This document shows, one piece after another, positions 25,217 through 34,061 of a DNA stretch of 64,000 bases. Source of the DNA: Melioribacteraceae bacterium (lineage in GTDB: Bacteria; Bacteroidota; Ignavibacteria; Ignavibacteriales; Melioribacteraceae). The stretch lies in assembly GCA_035362835.1 (NCBI GenBank), contig DAOSDY010000003.1, positions 248,001 through 312,000 on the forward strand, written 5' to 3'. Position numbers and translations under genes: made by a program. Positions within the stretch are counted from its first letter, which is position 1, and the number at the start of each line of letters is the position of its first letter. Below the pieces are notes generated by a model. It saw nothing but the letters and a program-made list of their open reading frames with translations, was not told where the DNA came from and did not search any database.

Positions 25217-25906
25217 ATGAAAAGGATCAAAATTCTTTCTCTATTCGCTATTATCGCTGTCACATTAGGGGGTTGTAATCAGCCCGATAATGTTGAACCG
25301 AAAATGCAGGATAACATTGAAGCGCCTCAGTTCATTCTAATAGATAATTCGGATATTCTAAACGGTATTGAGGATGCGACACTGGATTCGGATATGAAAT
25401 TTAATTCCTCTTTATTCAACTTCGGATTTATGAATATGGGTGGAAATCTTACTCCCGGTAATCCGGTTCTTAGAGGAAATCCCTGGCTTGAAAAATTTGA
25501 TTTTACAAAACAGCTCGGCATGATCTTCAGAAAACTAAACCTGGATGAAACTCAGAGAGCTGCTGTAAAGGAACTTATTAAAGGATATCATGAATCTCTG
25601 AAACCTCTGTTAATAGAGTTCCGGGCCGCAAACGAGGCAATTGTAAAAGAAGCTAATGAGAAAAGAAAAGAGATAATGACCAACCTTAGAAACGGTGAAA
25701 TAACAAGACAGGAAGCCTCTGCACAGTTATTCAGATTAAATAGAGCCACGAGGGATAAAATAAAAGATAATCCTGAGTCGCTAAGAATTGCAGATGAAAT
25801 CTGCAGATTAAATTCTAAACTTCTGGAAGATATAGAATCACTTCTGAATAATGAACAGAAAGTGAAATGGGAACAGATGGTTCAACGTTTGAAAAAAGAT
25901 TGCTGA
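25217..25906 (+). CDS. Spy/CpxP-like periplasmic lipoprotein
   Basis: The start at 25217 is chosen because a GAGGT Shine-Dalgarno precedes it and the product opens with a lipoprotein signal ending in LGGC (lipobox, acylated Cys near residue 20). The 229-residue chain then has two LTxxQ-like repeats, LNLDETQ and LNNEQKVKW, spaced by long helices, the hallmark of the Spy/CpxP heavy-metal and folding-stress family. A periplasmic chaperone or sensor role is inferred. Monocistronic, with a terminator 19 bases after the stop. Confidence 0.72.
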   Translation: MKRIKILSLFAIIAVTLGGCNQPDNVEPKMQDNIEAPQFILIDNSDILNGIEDATLDSDMKFNSSLFNFGFMNMGGNLTPGNPVLRGNPWLEKFDFTKQLGMIFRKLNLDETQRAAVKELIKGYHESLKPLLIEFRAANEAIVKEANEKRKEIMTNLRNGEITRQEASAQLFRLNRATRDKIKDNPESLRIADEICRLNSKLLEDIESLLNNEQKVKWEQMVQRLKKDC

Positions 25907-25924
25907 TTCACACTAAGAAATTTC

Positions 25925-25952
25925 AAAGCCGGTCCGCAAAGGCCGGCTTTTT
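25925..25952 (+). terminator. Intrinsic terminator after the Spy-like lipoprotein
   Basis: AAAGCCGG pairs with CCGGCTTT across a 10-base loop and is followed by TT. It lies 19 bases after the stop, between convergent genes. Confidence 0.75.
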
Positions 25953-25957
25953 AAATT

Positions 25958-27412
25958 CTATCCTTTTATTACTCCAATAGGTTTTAACTTTGCTACCTTC
26001 GTACTTATTCCGGCATTATGCATTACATCCACAACATCAAAAACGTCCTTATATGCATGAGGCATCTCCTCTGCAATTGTTTTATATCCTTTTGCCCGGA
26101 TGACAATTCCTTTGGAAGTTAATTCATCGATCAGGTTTTTACCTTTTGCTTCTTTAAGCGCCTGATTCCTGCTTTGGACCCTTCCCGCACCGTGACAGGA
26201 GCTTCCGAATGTTTCCTCCATTGCCCTGGGAGTTCCAACGGATATAAAAGAGTACCTGCCCATATCTCCGGGAATGAGCACCGGCTGACCGGTGTCCCGG
26301 TATTTATCCGGAATAAAAATGCTTCCGGGTGGAAAAGCTCTGGTTGCACCTTTGCGGTGCACGCAGACTTTCTTTTTTACACCGTCTATAATATGTTCTT
26401 CAATCTTTGCAATGTTATGGCAGACGTCGTAAATAAGTCTGAATTCCAGTTCGTTATCAGAAATGCCAAATGTTCTTTTGAAACTTTTCATGGCGAGATA
26501 CATGATTATCTGACGGTTATTCCAGGCAAAGTTTGCCGCGGCTTTCATTGCGCTTAAATAATCGGCTCCTTCTGATGATCGGATCGGGGCGCATGCCAGC
26601 TGTTTATCTGGAAGTCTGAAACCGAATTTCTTTTCGGACCGGAGCAGGAGTTTAAGATAATCTTCGCAGACCTGATAACCGAGCCCTCTCGACCCGGTGT
26701 GGATCTGAATTACTATTTGATTCTTAAAGAGACCGAATACTTCAGCTGATTTTTCGTCATAGATTTCTTCAACAAAGTCTATTTCGAGAAAGTGGTTGCC
26801 GGATCCGAGAGTGCCTGCCTGATCCATACCTCTTTCAATTGCGCGTTCGCTTACAGAATCTGGATTGGCATTTTTCAATTTCCCGTTTTCTTCGGTCAAT
26901 TCGAGGTCTTCGCTGCATCCGAATCCGTTAGATACAGCCCATTCGGCTCCCTCTTTAAGAATCCTTTTAGTCTCTGATGTGTTTAATTTTTTAATTGCGC
27001 CGCTGGCACCGACTCCTGTTGGAATATCGGCGAATAAATTTTCTACGAGTTTGCGGATATTTAACTTAACATCTTCGAGTTGCAGAGATGTCCGGGCTAA
27101 CCGGACACCGCAATTAATATCATAGCCAACGCCGCCGGGTGATATTACACCATCATTTAAATCAGTTGCGGCAACTCCGCCAATCGGGAAACCGTAACCC
27201 CAATGAATATCCGGCATGGCAAGCGAATATTTCTGAATGCCCGGGAGCTGAGCCACATTAACAACCTGTTTTATCGCTTCGTCGGATTGAAGTGTTTCGT
27301 CTATCATTTTGCGGGATGTATAGATTCGGCCGGGTACAAGCATTTCTCCGGTTTTCGGGATCTCCCAGAGATTCTCATTCAGCTTTTCAATTTCAATTCC
27401 TTTTACCTTCAC
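25958..27412 (-). CDS. rtcB: RtcB-type RNA ligase
   Basis: The 484-residue protein is a GTP-dependent RNA ligase joining 2',3'-cyclic phosphate or 3'-phosphate ends to 5'-OH. It has the family features: GGVGYDINCGVRLART near residue 95, GSGNHFLEID for metal binding (Asn, His), THTGSRGLGYQ, and GSSCHGAGR near residue 400 containing the guanylylated His. It follows the archease gene by 45 bases on the same strand; archease activates RtcB. The pair is a complete RNA repair/ligation module. Confidence 0.95.
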   Translation of the reverse strand: MKVKGIEIEKLNENLWEIPKTGEMLVPGRIYTSRKMIDETLQSDEAIKQVVNVAQLPGIQKYSLAMPDIHWGYGFPIGGVAATDLNDGVISPGGVGYDINCGVRLARTSLQLEDVKLNIRKLVENLFADIPTGVGASGAIKKLNTSETKRILKEGAEWAVSNGFGCSEDLELTEENGKLKNANPDSVSERAIERGMDQAGTLGSGNHFLEIDFVEEIYDEKSAEVFGLFKNQIVIQIHTGSRGLGYQVCEDYLKLLLRSEKKFGFRLPDKQLACAPIRSSEGADYLSAMKAAANFAWNNRQIIMYLAMKSFKRTFGISDNELEFRLIYDVCHNIAKIEEHIIDGVKKKVCVHRKGATRAFPPGSIFIPDKYRDTGQPVLIPGDMGRYSFISVGTPRAMEETFGSSCHGAGRVQSRNQALKEAKGKNLIDELTSKGIVIRAKGYKTIAEEMPHAYKDVFDVVDVMHNAGISTKVAKLKPIGVIKG

Positions 27413-27457
27413 TCATTCCTCCGCAAAATATCTGTCGTGAGAACCGGATTTTCTCTC

Positions 27458-27883
27458 TCAGATATCAAATACAACAATTGTCTTAAATTTATTTCCCTCT
27501 TTTACAATTTTCATTTTATGATAGGTTACGGCTTTGATTTCAACTTTCAACTTATGAATCTCCAGGTCATGTTTCTGACCGAACAGTTCAATTTCGAGCT
27601 GGTAACCGGATTCGGTCTGTTCTATAAGCAGATTTTGGATGGTAACAAAGACCCAGCTTTTTGTATATAGTTGAAAATTTAATTCGCTTAATAATTCTGT
27701 CAGGAGAACTTCGAGAGAGGGTGCGTTGAAGATAAATTTTTTGGAAGATTCTTTTTGAAATGAACTGATATCCATCGCCGCTTCCCTCCATGCATAACAG
27801 GAAGACATGAATAATTCATTTAATGAAGATCCTTCCACTTCTACGGCAATATCCGCCGTATGATCTATAAATTTGTAAGGCAT
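27458..27883 (-). CDS. Archease (RtcB activator)
   Basis: This 141-residue archease has the diagnostic N-terminal DHTADIAVEVEG and C-terminal HDLEIHKLKVEIKAVTYHKM segments, whose Asp and His residues bind the metal used to activate RtcB guanylylation. It lies directly upstream of rtcB. The ATG follows immediately after the T run of a terminator-like hairpin, and no Shine-Dalgarno is visible, which is odd for a gene expected to be translated well. Confidence 0.93.
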   Translation of the reverse strand: MPYKFIDHTADIAVEVEGSSLNELFMSSCYAWREAAMDISSFQKESSKKFIFNAPSLEVLLTELLSELNFQLYTKSWVFVTIQNLLIEQTESGYQLEIELFGQKHDLEIHKLKVEIKAVTYHKMKIVKEGNKFKTIVVFDI

Positions 27884-27909
27884 AAAAAATCCCGATCATT
27901 GTCGGGATT
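27884..27909 (-). terminator. Terminator-like hairpin abutting the archease start codon
   Basis: Read on the minus strand, AATCCCGA and TCGGGATT form an 8-bp stem with a six-base loop, then a T6 run that ends exactly at the ATG of archease. It lies 34 bases after the DUF5916 gene stop and can end that transcript. Confidence 0.75.
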
Positions 27910-27943
27910 AATTTAAGTATGTTTTATAATAGAGGAAAGAAAA

Positions 27944-30097
27944 TTAGAAGTAGTAGAGATATTTGATTTTGAATACCGAAACCCTGTCGCTTAACTCCAT
28001 CGAACGTGTATTGTTAAACCTGTCGTGTACTTCGTTGATTGCAAGGTAGATCCAGCTTTTAGGCGAGAATTGATATGAGAAGAGTCCGCCAAAAAAGATC
28101 CTTTCCATCTTATCGGTCGATTTGACGAAAAGATTATCGACATATAAATAGAAATTAAGGTCGTTGACCGGAGTAATCGAAATCCATGGTCTTGAATTTA
28201 ATGTTATATCCTCTACATCACCGGCGGGATTTCCTTCAATCCATATATCCAATGAAGTTCCGAGCCGGATAATGTCGGATGCTTTTAATGAAAATCCGGA
28301 TCCCACCCATGAATAGAATGCCAGATAATTACGGGCAAAGTTATATGTCTTTGTATAACCGCTATAAAGATTGGCGTTCCATGCGGGATTAATATTGAAC
28401 CATGAACTAAGGCTTAATTCGTACGAGTCGTATCTGACATCAAGATCCTTCGATTTACCTAATGAAGCATTTATTTCGAATCCCCAATTGCTTCTGAACT
28501 GCATGTTGTAACCGAAAAGCCATCCGTGATCTGTGTAACCGTCCACCTTCTCATATTCAACGAAAGGGCCGGTATAAATTAAAATCTGGGATATTGCCCC
28601 TTCCCGCGGGTACCAGATCGGTCCGGTAAATGAAACAAAGTTGGCTGTTCCACGCCAGGGGACATATCCAACCTGGTTAATATCAAATTTTTCGCCGATG
28701 TATCTGCTTCTTATTCCGGTAACCCAGGTTTCAGCAAAATCTACATAACCTACAGAGGCGGCAAAATCGCCTTCCGAGTTCTTAACCGAGCGCGCAATCT
28801 GATAAGAGAATTGCCAGGAAGGTCCACGGAATGCGCCGTCGATATCGATAACCCCGTAGGTATCATCACCTGTCTGCTTACCTACGAACAATACACCGAT
28901 ATTCGAATTATCCATAATCTGCTTTTTTACTCTTCCCGAAATGAAAAGAGCCGAGGGTTCAACGCCGGGAGAACCGTCGTAATTTGTAAAATCTTTTTCA
29001 GGAGTCCGTGCAACAAATCCTCCGTATTCCCAATCCTCGTATCGTCCGAATGCTTTCGCACCAAATGTGATCGGAACTTCTCGGCCGTCGGGCAATTTTT
29101 TCCCGATTCTACGTGAATAAAAAAGTTCCAGCGGTGTATAAAAACCAGTATTCCTCTGACGCCCGGAAGGCATAAATATTTCATTGCCCTGAACAAAGAA
29201 TGGTCTTCTCTCTGAGAAAAAAGTTTCATACCTCGAAATGTTAAATTCGTAAGGGTCGGCTTCGATCTGTGCAAAGTCCGGATTTGCAGTTGCCTGTAAT
29301 GTGAGCTGCGGGGAAGGATTGTAGAAAACATCGAGGCCGGCATTGGGATCCATTTTATATTTATTATTGCCAAGATAAGTAACCTTACCGAAGGCAGTCG
29401 GATAAATCTCCAGATTCAACCCTTTTACAGAGGGTTTAAAATCTTCAAAAATGAGTTTGCCGAACTTTGAAATTCTCTGTCCTTCATTCTGTTCATATTT
29501 GCACCAGTATTGGTCTTCGGAAATCATAGGGATCCATCTGTCTAAATCAAGTCCCCAGAAATCAAGGTCTTCATTGTACTGGATCGATTTATAAGGAATC
29601 TCAATTTCAACTACATAACCCCAGTCGTAAACCCTGCTGTCGGAGAACCAGATTCCGTCCCAGCTGTAATCTCGGTTTCGCGCATCGTCGAGGAGTCTGC
29701 AATCAGCGCGCACCCCCGACGCGCTGACTGCAAATTTGTAAGCTGTTCTCCTGTCTCCGAAAGTATCGAGCATAATAGAGACGATGTCCCCTCCGCCATC
29801 GTCAAGTTTGCCCGTATTCTGCTGGATATTCTCAATATTGTCGTAACAGACAATCAGGCAATAGAGAGAATTTTCGGTGGTTAAAATTTTGGCATATGTT
29901 CTTTTGGAAGGATCTTTTCCATAATAAGGTGACAACTGGAAAAATCCGTTTATTTCCGGAGCTTTATCCCATTCCGCATCAATAATACCGTCCAATTTTA
30001 TCGGCGTGTCGATTTTCTTTAATGATATAGTCTTTTCTTCGTTATTGGCATTGCAAAGGAGAGGTACTAATAAAAAGAGTGTCAATAGGTTCTTCAT
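27944..30097 (-). CDS. DUF5916 / CBM9-like outer-membrane protein
   Basis: A 717-residue exported protein: an 18-residue signal peptide, then a CBM9-like domain (IKLDGIIDAEWDKAPEINGF at residues 31-50, with the VCYDN and DTFGDRRTAY segments), followed by a long beta-strand region with many aromatic residues (VRYDSYELSLS, SWFNINPAW) ending in KIKYLYYF. The final Phe-type terminus and amphipathic strands suggest an outer-membrane barrel. This matches the DUF5916 family, which is common in Bacteroidetes. Function is not established. Confidence 0.85.
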   Translation of the reverse strand: MKNLLTLFLLVPLLCNANNEEKTISLKKIDTPIKLDGIIDAEWDKAPEINGFFQLSPYYGKDPSKRTYAKILTTENSLYCLIVCYDNIENIQQNTGKLDDGGGDIVSIMLDTFGDRRTAYKFAVSASGVRADCRLLDDARNRDYSWDGIWFSDSRVYDWGYVVEIEIPYKSIQYNEDLDFWGLDLDRWIPMISEDQYWCKYEQNEGQRISKFGKLIFEDFKPSVKGLNLEIYPTAFGKVTYLGNNKYKMDPNAGLDVFYNPSPQLTLQATANPDFAQIEADPYEFNISRYETFFSERRPFFVQGNEIFMPSGRQRNTGFYTPLELFYSRRIGKKLPDGREVPITFGAKAFGRYEDWEYGGFVARTPEKDFTNYDGSPGVEPSALFISGRVKKQIMDNSNIGVLFVGKQTGDDTYGVIDIDGAFRGPSWQFSYQIARSVKNSEGDFAASVGYVDFAETWVTGIRSRYIGEKFDINQVGYVPWRGTANFVSFTGPIWYPREGAISQILIYTGPFVEYEKVDGYTDHGWLFGYNMQFRSNWGFEINASLGKSKDLDVRYDSYELSLSSWFNINPAWNANLYSGYTKTYNFARNYLAFYSWVGSGFSLKASDIIRLGTSLDIWIEGNPAGDVEDITLNSRPWISITPVNDLNFYLYVDNLFVKSTDKMERIFFGGLFSYQFSPKSWIYLAINEVHDRFNNTRSMELSDRVSVFKIKYLYYF

Positions 30098-30241
30098 GTA
30101 CTTTCCTTTATTCTCTGAACTTTAGACGGCATCTACTTTTAAAAGGTTGCATCATAAGAATAAATCCCTGTAAAAATTTTTTCCCGTCTGACTGAATTGA
30201 TTTTTGAGAATGATTCTCGTTAATTTATCCCCGAGACAAAA

Positions 30242-32377
30242 ATGAAAGAGAAGTTAATTTTCATATTGTTCTGCCCGCTTTTTTTCACCCAACAGGTTCA
30301 ATCCGGTTCTACTCTTTTATATTACTCATACCACGAATTGAACCTTCAGAATCCGGTTGACGGAAGGAAGAAAACGATTCTCTATAAAAAGGGAATTGAT
30401 GCACTTAATGCCGGAGATACATTAATTGCCGAGAATTTTTTCAGTGAGTCAATCCGCGAGTATAAGGATGCAGCATCATTTTTCGAGCTAGGCAGAATTT
30501 ATTTAAAAAAGAATACTTACTTGACGCGTAACCTCGCATACGAAAATTTCAGGAGTGCGGTATTAATAGAACCGGATAACATTGAGTACCGGTATGCGTT
30601 CGCAGATCTGATGAAGGACTTTGCCCGCTTGAGCTCTTTTAATGAATACCTGAAGATAATCTCAATAGACAGTACGCAGGTTGATGCTTGGCAGAATCTT
30701 GGTGAACTGAAAGCAATTGATTTTAAAGAATACAATAATTCTGTACGAGATATGGGAGGACTCTATGGAGACCTTGGGGAATTTACCGAAAGAGATTTTT
30801 ATGATTCCGAAAATTATTTTAAGGAAGCTCTTTCAAGGGATTCACTTCATTATAAAACCAGTTTGCAATTAAGCCTTCTTTACGAGATTGCCGGATTATA
30901 TCCGGAAGCCATCAGCCTGCTCGAACGGTTAGTTAGAAATAATAAAGGTGATAAAGAAATTCATCTGTTATTGGGGTTGCTTTACTACAGGTCATTTAAG
31001 TACAAGGAATCGAACAGGGAATTTCAAACAGCTATCGGACTTATGAATACTGAAGAGCGGGATGATTTTACTTTTAATTCGGTCAGACTTTTTCTGGAGT
31101 CTTCATTCAGAGAAGTATTTGAAAGTTACGGAAAGGATGAACTGAAAGAATTTGTAAATGAATACTGGAAAAAATCCGATCCCCTTTTTATGACAGAATA
31201 TAATGAACGGCTCCTTGAGCATTATGCGCGAGTTACATATGCTGATTTGAATTTTGATCTCCCTTCAGCCGGAATAAAAGGATGGAAATCGAATATGGGT
31301 GAAACTGTTGTAAGATACGGCCAGCCGATGAAAAGGTTGCGGGTAAGACCGCAGATAGATGATACAAAAGTTAAAATGAAAACAGAAGTCTGGACTTATA
31401 ATGACATGGCAATTGCATTCACAGATATGGCGTCGAGCGGAAATTTTAAATTTGTCTGGCCGGCTTCGGAAAAAGACAAGTTGGTTCCGCAGGTACCTGG
31501 CAATTATAATGATTTTGCAGAATACCTGAGGAAGGAACGGCCATCAAGGTATCTGCCAAGATTTGAAGGACCGGAAATTGATGCATCGTATTCAATTCTC
31601 CAGTTTAAAAGCAGTAAAAGAAATCATACCGATCTGTATCTCCATTGCTTCTTATCCGATTCTCTAAGTAATTCTTCCGGCAAACAGATTCTGAATACCG
31701 GATTTTATTTTTTAAATAGAGATTATGATGAAAAGTTCAGCAGGCGAGATAGAATTACTATTGATAGTAAAGATGGTGATAAGATTGCGACGAATTTAAA
31801 TTTCACGGTTCTTCCGGATTCGGGCTTTACCGCTTTCGAGATTATTCGCGAGATTGATAAGGGGACTTTTTCTTCACGCAATCCGTTCAGAATTAAGAAA
31901 TTCAGTAATGAAAAAATAGACATAAGCGATCTCTGTTTTGCTGAAGAAGTCTCTGATGTAAACTCTAAAGGAATTTCTTTTCACCGCAATAAAATTATCA
32001 TAAGTCCGATCCCGCGAAACATAATAAGTAAAGGTAGACCCGTACATATCTACTATGAGATTTATAATTTGGTTAAAGATGGAATAGGGTTGACCGATTT
32101 TGAGCAGAATATAACAATAAGTGATTACGGAAGGGAGGAAGGATCCGGTTTCGCAAGATTTGTTTCATCAGTTTTGAATTTTCTTGGCATCACGAGTGAC
32201 GGCAGAATAACTTTATCCTCGAAATACAGGACAATAGAAAATGACGCGCAAATCTATTTCCAGCTCGATTTCGGAAATTATTCCCCTGGTGAATACCTGA
32301 TTGAAATTTCTGTAACGGACAATATCTCCGGACTACAGACCAGGACTGCAAATAAGTTGACGATAGTTGATCAATAA
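30242..32377 (+). CDS. TPR protein with GWxTD-like domain
   Basis: The 711-residue exported protein has an N-terminal hydrophobic signal, TPR helices over roughly residues 50-290, and a GWxTD-like module at about residue 350: GIKGWKSNMGETVVRYGQP fits the family GW...RG.VYI.YGPP, but the T-D positions are S-N here. A C-terminal beta-rich domain follows, as in other GWxTD proteins. The family is common in Bacteroidetes and Ignavibacteria and has no known role. No clear Shine-Dalgarno; start chosen at the ATG at 30242. Confidence 0.75.
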   Translation: MKEKLIFILFCPLFFTQQVQSGSTLLYYSYHELNLQNPVDGRKKTILYKKGIDALNAGDTLIAENFFSESIREYKDAASFFELGRIYLKKNTYLTRNLAYENFRSAVLIEPDNIEYRYAFADLMKDFARLSSFNEYLKIISIDSTQVDAWQNLGELKAIDFKEYNNSVRDMGGLYGDLGEFTERDFYDSENYFKEALSRDSLHYKTSLQLSLLYEIAGLYPEAISLLERLVRNNKGDKEIHLLLGLLYYRSFKYKESNREFQTAIGLMNTEERDDFTFNSVRLFLESSFREVFESYGKDELKEFVNEYWKKSDPLFMTEYNERLLEHYARVTYADLNFDLPSAGIKGWKSNMGETVVRYGQPMKRLRVRPQIDDTKVKMKTEVWTYNDMAIAFTDMASSGNFKFVWPASEKDKLVPQVPGNYNDFAEYLRKERPSRYLPRFEGPEIDASYSILQFKSSKRNHTDLYLHCFLSDSLSNSSGKQILNTGFYFLNRDYDEKFSRRDRITIDSKDGDKIATNLNFTVLPDSGFTAFEIIREIDKGTFSSRNPFRIKKFSNEKIDISDLCFAEEVSDVNSKGISFHRNKIIISPIPRNIISKGRPVHIYYEIYNLVKDGIGLTDFEQNITISDYGREEGSGFARFVSSVLNFLGITSDGRITLSSKYRTIENDAQIYFQLDFGNYSPGEYLIEISVTDNISGLQTRTANKLTIVDQ

Positions 32378-32486
32378 CACGAATATTCGATATTAAAAAA
32401 TAATTTTCTATAAGAGCTTATTTCACTAACTTCATATCGTAAATCATTTTTATTTCTCCATTTATTTTCAGTTATGAGGCATGCGC

Positions 32487-34004
32487 ATGATTCCGGTTCC
32501 CGGTTTCGACAATACAAAATATCTTACAGAACAGACAGCAGAGATTCTAAAAAGGGTTGAGAGATTTAATCATAAACTCTATCTCGAGTTCGGCGGTAAA
32601 CTTCTTTTCGATTACCATGCCGCACGGGTACTGCCCGGATTCGATCCGAATGTGAAAATGCGATTGCTTCAAAACCTCAAGAGCGAAATTGATATTATCC
32701 TCTGCATCTTTGCGGGCGATATAGAAAGAAAAAAAGTACGAGCTGATTTCGGAATTACATATGACTCTGATGCTCTTAAAACGATCGACGATTTTAAAGA
32801 ATGGGATATTGATATTAATGCCGTCGTTATTACTCGATACGACGAGCAGCCGTCTGCAAAGGCATTTAAAAATAAACTCGAAAGAAGGGGCATAAAAGTA
32901 TATACTCATAAATTCACTAAAGGATATCCGACCGATATAGATCTTATTGTAAGCGATCAGGGATACGGAGCCAACGAGTATATCGAAACAACCAGGCCGA
33001 TTGTTGTAGTAACAGGTCCCGGACCCGGAAGCGGTAAACTGGCAACTTGTCTAAGCCAGTTGTATCATGAGCATAAAAAAGGTATTAAGGCGGGTTATGC
33101 CAAATTCGAAACTTTCCCGATCTGGAATCTTCCTCTTAACCATAAAGTCAATATAGCATACGAAGCGGCTACGGTTGATCTGAAAGATATAAACCTTATA
33201 GACCACCATCATCTTGAGGCTTATAACGAAAGAACGGTTAATTACAACCGGGATATCGAAGCGTTCCCTTTGTTGAAAAGAATTCTTGAGAAAATTTCGG
33301 GCGAGGAATCGGTTTATAAATCCCCTACCGATATGGGAGTAAACAGGGCGGGATTCGGAATTGTTAACGACGGTGCTGTACAGCAGGCGGCGCATCAGGA
33401 AATCATAAGACGATATTTCAGATGCTCTGCTGAATATGCGATGGGATTTGTGGATTCAGAAATTCTTCAAAGGTCGGAAATGATTATGAAGAATATCGGT
33501 GCAAAAGTGGAAGACCGCGTGGTTGTCCGTTTTGCAAGGGATTCTGCTCTCGATGCCGAAAAAAATGGGAAAGGGAATGAAGGGGTCTTTGTTGGAGCTG
33601 CAATAGAATTAAAGGATGGTTCCATCGTTACAGGAAAAAATTCTCCAATCATGCATGCGGCATCAAGTTTAATTCTGAATGCTTCCAAAAAATTGGCCGC
33701 ATTGCCGGATAATCTTAACCTTCTTCCGCCGAATATTATGAAGTCTCTCCAGTTACTTAAAAAAGAAATTTTAAACGGTAAGGTGATGAGTCTCGATCTT
33801 GAGGAAACTCTTATTGCGTTGAGTATAAGCGCGATATCAAATCCGGCGGCACAGATGGCTCTTGAGAAACTTAAAGATCTCGAAGGGTGTGAAGTCCATA
33901 TTACTCATATCCCGACAAGAGGGGATGAGGCGGGTTTAAGAAAACTGGGAGTTCACCTGACTTGTGATCCCGACTTTTCCTCAAAGAGTTTGTTTGTTTC
34001 CTGA
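32487..34004 (+). CDS. DUF1846 family protein
   Basis: I place the start at the ATG at 32487 rather than 32481 because GAGG at 32476-32479 then sits seven bases away. The 505-residue protein matches DUF1846 along its length: GFDNTKYLTEQT at the start, TGPGPGSGKLATCLSQ near residue 180 with a phosphate-loop-like glycine stretch, IDHHHLEAY near 240, and TRGDEAGLRKLGVHLTCDP at the C-terminus. Function is unknown for the family. Monocistronic. Confidence 0.88.
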   Translation: MIPVPGFDNTKYLTEQTAEILKRVERFNHKLYLEFGGKLLFDYHAARVLPGFDPNVKMRLLQNLKSEIDIILCIFAGDIERKKVRADFGITYDSDALKTIDDFKEWDIDINAVVITRYDEQPSAKAFKNKLERRGIKVYTHKFTKGYPTDIDLIVSDQGYGANEYIETTRPIVVVTGPGPGSGKLATCLSQLYHEHKKGIKAGYAKFETFPIWNLPLNHKVNIAYEAATVDLKDINLIDHHHLEAYNERTVNYNRDIEAFPLLKRILEKISGEESVYKSPTDMGVNRAGFGIVNDGAVQQAAHQEIIRRYFRCSAEYAMGFVDSEILQRSEMIMKNIGAKVEDRVVVRFARDSALDAEKNGKGNEGVFVGAAIELKDGSIVTGKNSPIMHAASSLILNASKKLAALPDNLNLLPPNIMKSLQLLKKEILNGKVMSLDLEETLIALSISAISNPAAQMALEKLKDLEGCEVHITHIPTRGDEAGLRKLGVHLTCDPDFSSKSLFVS

Positions 34005-34061
34005 TCAGAACTGTGTAAATAAATACTGCTTTATCAAGTCTTGAATAATTTAGTAGGTTAT

